From Clostridia bacterium (lineage in GTDB: Bacteria; Bacillota; Clostridia; UBA1381), in the NCBI GenBank assembly GCA_017935675.1, contig JAGBHE010000071.1:62001-126000 (forward strand): a DNA stretch of 64,000 bases, read 5' to 3'. The translations under genes were made by a program, and so were the position numbers. Below, piece by piece: positions 47,301-54,710 of the stretch (positions within the stretch are counted from its first letter, which is position 1; the number at the start of each line of letters is the position of its first letter). The notes below the pieces were generated by a model that was not told the origin of the DNA, did not search any database, and worked only from the letters and a program-made list of their open reading frames with translations.

Positions 47301-48948
47301 AGATTTCCGTAAAGTTACCGCCGTTTAAGGACGGAGCCGGATTTCGCTTGTCAAAATACGCCAAATACTCGGCTATACGCTCGCTTTCGATACAATCCTC
47401 CATCATGATAAGGGTCTGCGTAAGATACATCGGCGTGCCTATATCCCAGTCCCACCAGTTGTTGAAGCCGCTGAATTTCCATATTTCACACGCAGCCGTA
47501 TTCTTTCCGTAACGATTGTTGTACATCCATTCTATTCCGTACAAAATGTCGCCTTTAAGCTCCTCGTTCATATACAGCTCACTGCCGCTGCATCTATAGG
47601 CTAACGCCATTTCATATATTCTTCTGTATGCACCCGTCATATATGTCGACGCCGTGGAGTTCATACCGCTGAACAGCTCCTTTGAACCCTCTTCCTTTAT
47701 CAGCAAATCCCACGCCGCCTGTGCCGCGCTTGTTATCGACTGTATTTTTGACATTATATCGGGATCGTTTACATCGTTTATTTCTTCGCTTCCGCAAAGG
47801 TATTTGATCCAATTTTGCTTTACCTTCGCGCAGTCCTCCGGGGTTATGCTGTCTATATCCGGATAGCTTGCAAAGGCAAGGTGCGCCATAATTTCGTTTT
47901 CCTCGTTTACTCCGAGATGCTCGGGGCGGTACGCCGCGTTTGCTGCCTTTTCGGTTCCGATAACCAGAAGCTTTTTATCCGCATACGCGTTAAGTCCCAG
48001 CATTCGCGCCGCTTCTTCTCCCGGAATATACGTCATTGAGTCTTTGGTATAAGGTGTAACCGTCCAGGTTTTATCCAATTGATTGTGCGCTAAAGCCACA
48101 TCACCCGATTTTCCCGATATACTGTATTTCCCGGTATCGGCCGAAAAGCTTTCCCCGTCGTCCGTCACCGAAATTTTAAACAAATCGGAAAACAGCCTCA
48201 CGGGCACCATAACGGTACCTTCACAAAAGTCCGCGGTATAGCCCAAAAGCCTTTTTCCCGCTTCCGTTGCCGCATATGCGCCTCCCGCATAAACCGCAGC
48301 GGAATTTTTCAAGTCTTTTAGTGTTTGATTTATAACATCCTTATCGTAAAAGTACGGTATAAAGCTGCTCTTATCTCCGCCCGTCAGATACATATCGGAT
48401 ATGTATACATCTGTTTCGGGATCTCCCGTAATGGACCAGTTGCCGTGGGCTACAAGTCTGACATAGCTGATATTCGTCCATGTAGGACTTCTTTGACCTG
48501 ACATATCATCAAATTTCAATAAGAACTTCTTGTCGCCCTCCCAATCTATTTTTATATTTGTCATATAATAGCTGCCCGCAGCATAATCGGTGTACAGTAC
48601 AACTGCAATTTTAGCCCCCGTCGCTTTTGCGGAGTACATTGAAAACGTAAGTCCCGTATAGACAGACCAATCAGACGGAATATTCTTATTAAGCGCAAAT
48701 TGAAAATCTTTATTCTGCGTATGATTTGCCCAATGCGCCGAATATCTGTTTCCGCTTGCCGTATGCTCCTGCGACGGTATGCCTCCTGCGGACACAATGT
48801 CGTTCATGCTGCTGAAATCAAGCACCGAGACATCTGTTACCGTCTCACCGACATATCCGTCCCATGCGGCAAACGCAGAGGATGTTCCGAATATGGTCAC
48901 AGAGCACAGCACTGCCAAAAGCCTTGAGGCTAATCCTTTTATCAGCAT
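44320..48948 (-). CDS. SLH-anchored family 8 polysaccharide lyase with inserted discoidin domain
   Basis: 1542 residues from ATG 48946-48948, with AGGAGGA just upstream; a longer in-frame start to 48975 is unlikely. Order: signal peptide; beta-sandwich module (about 30-190); copper-amine-oxidase-like domain (about 220-330); PL8 alpha/alpha toroid (340-690) with NNWWDWDIG; PL8 beta-sandwich. PL8 catalytic residues are present: Asn545 (GGNFTEISK), His615 and Tyr624 (nine apart, as in Streptococcus hyaluronate lyase) and an Arg near 689. An F5/8 type C (discoidin) domain (about 948-1085) is inserted within the beta-sandwich. A proline/glycine linker and three SLH repeats (about 1360-1542) end it. 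PL8 eliminates uronic-acid linkages (hyaluronan, chondroitin, xanthan, glucuronan). Confidence 0.9.
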   Translation of the reverse strand: MLIKGLASRLLAVLCSVTIFGTSSAFAAWDGYVGETVTDVSVLDFSSMNDIVSAGGIPSQEHTASGNRYSAHWANHTQNKDFQFALNKNIPSDWSVYTGLTFSMYSAKATGAKIAVVLYTDYAAGSYYMTNIKIDWEGDKKFLLKFDDMSGQRSPTWTNISYVRLVAHGNWSITGDPETDVYISDMYLTGGDKSSFIPYFYDKDVINQTLKDLKNSAAVYAGGAYAATEAGKRLLGYTADFCEGTVMVPVRLFSDLFKISVTDDGESFSADTGKYSISGKSGDVALAHNQLDKTWTVTPYTKDSMTYIPGEEAARMLGLNAYADKKLLVIGTEKAANAAYRPEHLGVNEENEIMAHLAFASYPDIDSITPEDCAKVKQNWIKYLCGSEEINDVNDPDIMSKIQSITSAAQAAWDLLIKEEGSKELFSGMNSTASTYMTGAYRRIYEMALAYRCSGSELYMNEELKGDILYGIEWMYNNRYGKNTAACEIWKFSGFNNWWDWDIGTPMYLTQTLIMMEDCIESERIAEYLAYFDKRNPAPSLNGGNFTEISKYIIASALLQNDYERVLKTQVAFEKMYLYVDDNERISATQLDAERQKYTKKKGAGFFTDGSYVEHTLHAMNGVYGSSHYEALSRFEQMFTGTVFEMKTPFRDNVPDIYLRAFDPLTFGTTLFRSVLGRQQNVENHTSGRSMLIKAFQCAHCFDDETRDKIYSMMKAAVIDNPEVDFCSFMTIDGISRLKAVLADDSIEPRRNRAQSVIFYNMDKAAHQRDDWSLGVSMSSSRIFNYESINGENTTGWYLADGRTEYYIKGKDTNGTLGYWKNIDPYRLPGTTVDTQTRKKASIAQGNEYLSSKDFVGGVMLEGAYSTAAMELESYHNAADFGKDNGSYGGKAPAHKSDLTAKKSYFMFDDETVCLGADIKATDNNDAEVLTIVENLAAETTRNLSPIDEEPEEYEILSAEASVTPEADNVAMNTIDGSYSTKWASEMNGEIVWDLGSEKELGCISLSFANGSSRKQFFKLSVSADGKEWTEVFDGGSSGQREEDEIFTLGNASARYVKFINKGNSTGASWVSLTECKIYRDNEANVNLFANAEVIGADTFTADGRNVALASDDYELKDTLWANMNDVCGYVFPKENTENNGALKARWTTGKNPYFELWFSHGVNPESGSYAYILLPGKTAEETQRYAENSNIRILANNKNIQAVENTKTGIKSIVFWRSGSFDGITVSAPCMVMYREAGDNITVSVSDPTQKLKSLTVSLDKGLYETEADDSAQIRTTETKTVITLDTEESCGRTFENRFSKTAPEIKPEPTDKPAAQPTEPPKGGHGGGSGGGGGASHKGTNPPAAATAKPENTANAAEGAFSDLTGFEWAKESIFTLCGKNIIDIPADGKFRPGDSVTREEFVKMLITALFEGKEAEEHLFTDAKAGEWYNKYISAAYALEIVKGYPDGSFGVGESITREDMAVMAERAMEKRGNPIPQVSDNSFKDADKISAYAAQSVNALYGAGVISGFEGGSFGPQETASRAQAARITAQLLKLLDM

Positions 48949-48971
48949 ATTATTCCTCCTTCCTTTGCTCA

Positions 48972-51134
48972 TCACTCATCATTTCCGCCGCTTACCGAAT
49001 TTTCGGTGTCCTGCTTTGATTTAAGAAGCTCACGGTACATTCCTGCGGTTATGCTTTCATACTTTTTAAAGGCTCTTGTAAATATCGCCTGATTTGTAAA
49101 TCCGACTTCCTCTGCAATCCTGCTTATTTTATAGTCCTTTAAGAGCAGCTCCTTCGATTTTTTTATGCGCAGCTTTACTATATATTCCGATATATTTTCG
49201 TTAAAGCTTTGCTTGAATTTCAATGAAAGCCATGAGCGGTTTATCCCGAAATGATCGGCAATCTGATTTACGGATATCATATTATCCGTATAATTGTTAT
49301 CTATATACTCCTTTACCCTGTTGCATAAATCATTTGACTGCTGAGCCTCTATCGGCTTCTGACATTTAATCTCCCGGCACAGGGTATGTATATCTAAGTT
49401 TAACGCTCCCCGCCATGTATAGTACAGTGATGTACTGAAATATGCCGCCACCTTATCATACAGTTCGTTAAAGTCAACCTGAGAGCTGATGCTGTTCGTC
49501 TCACAGAATTTGACTATTGTTACCACTATTTCCGACAGCACTATCTTTTTGAGAGTTATATGACTTGCCTCTTTAAGCACGCCGTCTATAAATTTAACAG
49601 CCTCATCCGCCTTTGCGGCAGACAAAAGACGGACAAGGGTTTCCTCTGCGTTTATATCATAAATGCTCAGCCTGTTCTTCTCATAGGAGGCGCTGCACAG
49701 AACAACGCTTTCTGCATTTGTAAGATAATGGGAAGCCGCTTCGTCTATAACCTGATTATACATCAGGTTTATCTTATCCAAATCGCTGCTCACATCGCTT
49801 ACCGTACAGTAAATATCTACGTTTATATCGTCTCTTGACAGCCGGCAGAGCCTTTCAAGAGCAGGCTTGATTTTATAGGTCTCGCTCTCAAACTTGGCTA
49901 TTCCTATAAACATCCCGTCTACCGTAATGCAGCTGAGCGTAACATAATTATCCGTCAGTTTTTCTGTTTTACGCATTATCCAATCCGAAATTTCTCCCAA
50001 ACGGATATTATCGGACAGCAGCTCATCATTTTCATAATGTATATCAAACAGCACTACACAGTAGCTCTCACCGTTAATAAACATGCGCTGCTTCAGATAG
50101 CTCTTATCACTGTCGCTTGCTTTGCCCGTAATCAGATGTCTCAGGAGATTTTCCTTCATATAGCTCTCATATTTGCTGTTCGCCGCGGCAAGCTGTTTTT
50201 CCTTGTTCCTGCTGGACTTGCTGAACAGATACGCTATAACGGCAAAGCCGACAACGAACATCAGGTACCCGATTAGCAATGTATTGCGTACATCTCTGAC
50301 ATTGTCAAGATATACGCTTGTCGGAATAAGATTTACATAATTCCATTCCGTAACGCCTGACGGAACAATACATTGCCAATATTCCACTCCGCCAAGCCAT
50401 ATTTGGCTTCCGTTTATATCAATCGCAGCCGGAAGCTCCGCTAAACCTTCATAAGGGACAATCAAAGGCTCGCCTTCGCTGTCTGTCATAATGTAGATGC
50501 TTTCCTCGCTGGACGCGGACAGCAATCCCTTCATTTCCCTGCTGTCAAGCTCTGTTATTACTGCCGCGTCTCTGAGAATACTCGGTATATAATAAACAAG
50601 ATATATTTTTGTCTGTCCCGAATTTGTTTTTAAGACCTTAAATTCCGCGCCCGCTTCGGAAAATATGCTGCTGATCCACCGGTCATAGGTGTCGTATACG
50701 TCTTTGAAGGTACTTTCGTACACCAGCTCCGTGGTACACGCGCCTAAATTATTCTGCACACATAGATTTCTGTTTCTCACAACTACGGTTACCGTAAACT
50801 CGTTTGACTCAAAAAACGAGTTTATAAGTCCCTCCAGATCCGCAACCATGTCTTTCCGCTCCGTCTGAATATATTTTCTCTGAAGCTTCGTTACCTGATC
50901 GGAGGTAAGAAGCGAAAACGACTTTGCCCGCATCTGCTCAAGATAGTCGTCTCCCATCGCTCCTATATTCTCAAGCAGGCTAATATTATTTTTCTGAATT
51001 TGATTTTTTAATACTCCCGTTACCTTTACAAAACCTATGAGATTTATAGCTAAAGGCAATAAAATCAATACAAGGTATACAATATATTTCCTCAGCAGCC
51101 TGCGGTCTGTGATAATTCTATGCCACTCATTCAT
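48972..51134 (-). CDS. Membrane-anchored AraC-family transcriptional regulator
   Basis: 720 residues from ATG 51132-51134 with GAGAGGA upstream at good spacing (an ATG two codons earlier abuts the site). Membrane helices at about 20-42 and 290-312 flank an extracellular sensor of about 240 residues. The intracellular linker is followed by a C-terminal AraC DNA-binding domain (about 610-705; SVNQIADHFGINRSWLSLKF and KISRIAEEVGFTNQAIFTRAF). It sits between the binding-lipoprotein gene and the PL8 gene of the same operon, so it probably senses an extracellular product and activates this operon. It belongs to the same architecture class as the regulator at 972-3257. Confidence 0.9.
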   Translation of the reverse strand: MNEWHRIITDRRLLRKYIVYLVLILLPLAINLIGFVKVTGVLKNQIQKNNISLLENIGAMGDDYLEQMRAKSFSLLTSDQVTKLQRKYIQTERKDMVADLEGLINSFFESNEFTVTVVVRNRNLCVQNNLGACTTELVYESTFKDVYDTYDRWISSIFSEAGAEFKVLKTNSGQTKIYLVYYIPSILRDAAVITELDSREMKGLLSASSEESIYIMTDSEGEPLIVPYEGLAELPAAIDINGSQIWLGGVEYWQCIVPSGVTEWNYVNLIPTSVYLDNVRDVRNTLLIGYLMFVVGFAVIAYLFSKSSRNKEKQLAAANSKYESYMKENLLRHLITGKASDSDKSYLKQRMFINGESYCVVLFDIHYENDELLSDNIRLGEISDWIMRKTEKLTDNYVTLSCITVDGMFIGIAKFESETYKIKPALERLCRLSRDDINVDIYCTVSDVSSDLDKINLMYNQVIDEAASHYLTNAESVVLCSASYEKNRLSIYDINAEETLVRLLSAAKADEAVKFIDGVLKEASHITLKKIVLSEIVVTIVKFCETNSISSQVDFNELYDKVAAYFSTSLYYTWRGALNLDIHTLCREIKCQKPIEAQQSNDLCNRVKEYIDNNYTDNMISVNQIADHFGINRSWLSLKFKQSFNENISEYIVKLRIKKSKELLLKDYKISRIAEEVGFTNQAIFTRAFKKYESITAGMYRELLKSKQDTENSVSGGNDE

Positions 51135-51170
51135 GTACATTCCTCTCCATGAATATCGTTATTTTATCGC

Positions 51171-52763
51171 TTATCTGTTGTTATAGCGGTCAAGCTGATT
51201 TTGAATGATCGTAAGATATTCATCTATCCTGAATTTGCTCTTTAATTCATTGCGGAAAGCATCATAGTTGTCAAGGGACTCCTTGCCCGAAACGAAATTC
51301 CACACCTTTTCGTTTACATACGTATTCAGCTCTGCCCTTATGGAGGATAATGTATCCGCTTCATCACCCTTTGCGTTAAGATTGGCTATTTTTATCTTTC
51401 TGCCGTCAGAAGTATTCGCCTTCCACATTTCAAGCGTTTGCTTCTGCTGCTCATAGGGATAATACTGCTCTAAATACTCCGGCGCCTGCTTAAGTCCGGG
51501 TGCGGGGCTTGTGGCTCTGCAATACATCGAAAGTGCTTCCGCTATGCTGAGTCCCTCCGGATTTTTCAAAATCTCATCAGTGTACACAGGCTTACCGTCT
51601 GTCATATTATAGCTCTTTCCCTCAACACCGAAGTTCATAAGATTGTATCCGTCCTCGCTGTACCAATAATCAAGCCATTCAATAGCCGTTTCGGGGTTTT
51701 TGCACGCCGATGTTACAACAGCGGACGCTGTAACCATAACATCCTCTTCCATAATGGGGAACCTGTTGATCTCTCCCTTGTTCATTACCGGATACGGCGT
51801 TCCAACGAGATCGAAGGAAGCACCCTCGTTTTCCTTCTGCTTCAGATATCTGCCAAGTCCGCCGCCGAGGTAGCAGCATATCATGGCTCCCGATTCGCCG
51901 TTTGTAATCTTCGCGTCGATAAGCGTGCTCTTGTTGCTTGATAAATCCTGGTCTAACAAGCCCTCGGAATACCACATATGCGCCGTTTCCAAAAATTTCT
52001 TATAGCCGTCCTCCATCGGACCGAACTTAACCTTTCCGTCCTCCTGATACAGCCTGTCGCCTACTCCGAACGCGCCAACAAATGTTGAGCCTGCGCCGCC
52101 GCAGAATGAAGACAGACTACCCGTAAGGGGAGCGGCAACGCCCTTCTTTTCCTTAAACGCCCGCAGCACATTGGTCCAGTCGTCAATCGTTTCAGGCACT
52201 TCAAGAGAAAGCTCATCAAGCCAGTCGCGCCTTATACACGGGCCGCCGAATATTCGGTATTCTCCTGTGTTAAGCGTAGTAAATCCGAAATAATGTCCGT
52301 CGTCCGTAGTCGAACCCTTTCTGTATAAGTCTCCGAGCTCGCTGTCCTCTTCGAGACGTGCCTTGAAGTTTGAAGCTTTATCAATGTAATCGTCAAGGGC
52401 TATTATAATTCCGTCGTCTATAGCCGCCTGCGGGCCCCCTACATAGTTTGCCCAGGAATACTCAACTATGTCGGGCAGTTTTTTTGATGCGAGCATGAGA
52501 TTAAACTGCTCACTCTCCTGCCCGAGGGCAGGATGGGTAAATTCAATGTGCACTCCCGATTCCTTTTCGCGCTGCTTATACATTTCAACATCATTAAACG
52601 ACTGTATTTTTGTTGCCACCGCTGAATTCATTCCTACCCAATATGTAAGGGTTTGACCGCCGCCGTTATTTTCTGCCTTCTTTTCCGGTCCGCATGACGT
52701 CAAAAAAACTGCCGCCGTTAGCATCGCAGCCGCCGATGCTGTAATACTCAATCTCTTTTTCAT
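51171..52763 (-). CDS. Oligosaccharide-binding lipoprotein of the second ABC importer
   Basis: 530 residues from the chosen ATG at 52761-52763, giving a lipoprotein signal with lipobox LTSC (Cys24). AAAGGA lies 12 bases upstream; ATGs at 52770-52775 are also possible. The family 1 solute-binding fold includes VNVxFTHPALGQESEQF-type sequence, IRRDWLDELSLEVPETIDDW and WYSEDGYNLMNFGVEGKSY. Paralogous to the truncated gene at 1-751. It follows its two permeases and precedes the AraC sensor. Confidence 0.92.
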   Translation of the reverse strand: MKKRLSITASAAAMLTAAVFLTSCGPEKKAENNGGGQTLTYWVGMNSAVATKIQSFNDVEMYKQREKESGVHIEFTHPALGQESEQFNLMLASKKLPDIVEYSWANYVGGPQAAIDDGIIIALDDYIDKASNFKARLEEDSELGDLYRKGSTTDDGHYFGFTTLNTGEYRIFGGPCIRRDWLDELSLEVPETIDDWTNVLRAFKEKKGVAAPLTGSLSSFCGGAGSTFVGAFGVGDRLYQEDGKVKFGPMEDGYKKFLETAHMWYSEGLLDQDLSSNKSTLIDAKITNGESGAMICCYLGGGLGRYLKQKENEGASFDLVGTPYPVMNKGEINRFPIMEEDVMVTASAVVTSACKNPETAIEWLDYWYSEDGYNLMNFGVEGKSYNMTDGKPVYTDEILKNPEGLSIAEALSMYCRATSPAPGLKQAPEYLEQYYPYEQQKQTLEMWKANTSDGRKIKIANLNAKGDEADTLSSIRAELNTYVNEKVWNFVSGKESLDNYDAFRNELKSKFRIDEYLTIIQNQLDRYNNR

Positions 52764-52813
52764 TTTTACCATCATTCCTTTCTGTGCTATAACCATAAGC
52801 ACTAAACATATTG

Positions 52814-53704
52814 TCAGCCCTTTACGGCGCCGACCATTACGCCCTTAACAAAATACTTCTGTATAAACGGATACAAGCATAGTATCGGAAGCGTTGCAAC
52901 CATAATTGTTGCATATTTTATGCTCTCTCCTATCATATACTGATCACCCGCAGCCGATGAGGTTGTTCCCATGCTGCTGGTATCGTTTGAAATTAATATC
53001 TCGCGCAGTATGAGCTGAAGCGGATATTCGCTTCTGTCGTGCATATACATCATAGCCTGGAACCATGAATTCCAATAGCTTACGCCATAGAACAAAACCA
53101 TAACCGCTATTACCGAAAGGGATAACGGAAGTATTATCCTGAACAAAATAACTATGTCATTTGCCCCGTCAATCTTCGCCGCTTCCTCAATGCTGTCGGG
53201 TATCGACTCAAAATTTGCCTTCATTATAATCAGGTTATACACGCTTATCATAGTCGGCAGTATGAGCGCCGCCAGCTTGTCACCCAAATGCAGGAAATTA
53301 TTTACCACAAGATAAGTCGGTATCATGCCGCCCGTAAAATACATGGTGAACACCATCATATATGACAAAACCCTCTTCGCCGCAAAGTCCTTCCTTGTAA
53401 TAAGAAACGCGCCTATCGCAGTTGTGAGAACGCTCAGCGTTGTACCGATTACAACTACTGTAAGCGTTATTCTGTAGCCTGAGAATATATTCGGGTTTGA
53501 AAACACCGCTTTATATGCGCTCCAGTCCAGTCCCAGAGGCCGCAATATCAAGCCTCTTGCACCTATAAGCTGATTTCCGTCAGATATGGAGCATACGGCA
53601 ACATAGTATATCGGATATATGGTTATAACCGCAATACCTATCATGATAAGAATGTTAATTATATCAAAGCAGTGCTCCCCCGGGGATTTTTTTTGCTTAA
53701 CCAT
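52814..53704 (-). CDS. Sugar ABC transporter permease (YtcP/LplC-like), second importer
   Basis: 296 residues, about six membrane helices, coupling motif EEAAKIDGANDIVILFRIIL, C-terminal FVKGVMVGAVKG as in the paralogue at 22007-22882. Pairs with the permease encoded 19 bases upstream. No ATPase gene in the window. ATG with AGGAG. Confidence 0.94.
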   Translation of the reverse strand: MVKQKKSPGEHCFDIINILIMIGIAVITIYPIYYVAVCSISDGNQLIGARGLILRPLGLDWSAYKAVFSNPNIFSGYRITLTVVVIGTTLSVLTTAIGAFLITRKDFAAKRVLSYMMVFTMYFTGGMIPTYLVVNNFLHLGDKLAALILPTMISVYNLIIMKANFESIPDSIEEAAKIDGANDIVILFRIILPLSLSVIAVMVLFYGVSYWNSWFQAMMYMHDRSEYPLQLILREILISNDTSSMGTTSSAAGDQYMIGESIKYATIMVATLPILCLYPFIQKYFVKGVMVGAVKG

Positions 53705-53723
53705 TGTTTTTGCTCCTTTCCTG

Positions 53724-54671
53724 TCAGAATAACGATGTTTCGGTAACCTTTTTGGATATGGTGTTAGCCGTTAAAAGTATTATAACGTTTATAACCGACT
53801 GGAACATACCCACCGATATACTGTAGCTGTAGCGGTTATTGATGATACCCGCTCTGTAGGTGTAGGACGATATAACGTCAGCCACGTCGTATGTCTGAGG
53901 CGTATAAAGAAGTATTATCTTCTCATAGCCCACCGAAAGCACCTGACCCAAACGCATGATAAGCATGATTATAATCGTTCCCGAAATACCGGGCAGGGTA
54001 ACATGAATAAGCTGTCTCCACCTTCCCGCTCCGTCAACCGTCGCCGCCTCGTAAAGCTCTCTGTCCACGCCCGCAAGTGCCGCGATATAAATAATGCTGT
54101 TCCATCCCAGCTGCTGCCATGCGTTTGTTCCTACAAATATCTGCCTGAAATATGCGGGATCGCCTACGTAATTCATATTCTCGCCGCCGACCTTTGAAAT
54201 AAGCGTGCTTATCAGTCCGTCCGTGCTGAAAAAGTCCGTAATCATACCGCATATTACAACCATTGATATAAAATGCGGAAGATATGATGCCGTTTGAACA
54301 AATTTTTTAAAGTACTTGCCCCTTAATTCATTAAGCAGCAGCGCAAATATTATAGGCATCGGAAATCCCACGGCAATATCCATGATGCTGATTATAAGAG
54401 TATTTAAAAGTGTTCTTCCAAAGTATACGCTGGAAAAAAACTCCTTAAAATACTTTAATCCCACCCACTCGCTGCCTGCAACGCCGCGCATGATGTTATA
54501 GTCCTTAAACGCCAGCGTCAGTCCGAACATCGGCAGATACTTAAAAAGAATAAAATATAAAAATATCGGTATGGAAAGCATGTATAAATATTTATTCTTC
54601 TTAAACTCAATCAATATCCTTTCGGATAGTCTCTTTTCCTTCTTAACTTTTTGTTCAATAACTCTATTCAT
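53724..54671 (-). CDS. Sugar ABC transporter permease (YteP/LplB-like), second importer
   Basis: 315 residues, six membrane helices, LFKYLPMFGLTLAFKDYNI (typical of the family) and coupling motif YEAATVDGAGRWRQLIHVTL. It is 39 bases downstream of the beta-helix gene, so it is probably transcribed from the promoter at 56738-56765. ATG with an AAAGG site. Confidence 0.94.
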   Translation of the reverse strand: MNRVIEQKVKKEKRLSERILIEFKKNKYLYMLSIPIFLYFILFKYLPMFGLTLAFKDYNIMRGVAGSEWVGLKYFKEFFSSVYFGRTLLNTLIISIMDIAVGFPMPIIFALLLNELRGKYFKKFVQTASYLPHFISMVVICGMITDFFSTDGLISTLISKVGGENMNYVGDPAYFRQIFVGTNAWQQLGWNSIIYIAALAGVDRELYEAATVDGAGRWRQLIHVTLPGISGTIIIMLIMRLGQVLSVGYEKIILLYTPQTYDVADVISSYTYRAGIINNRYSYSISVGMFQSVINVIILLTANTISKKVTETSLF

Positions 54672-54710
54672 AATTTTTTTGCCTTTCCTGACTCTGCCCG
54701 GTAATGAGTT

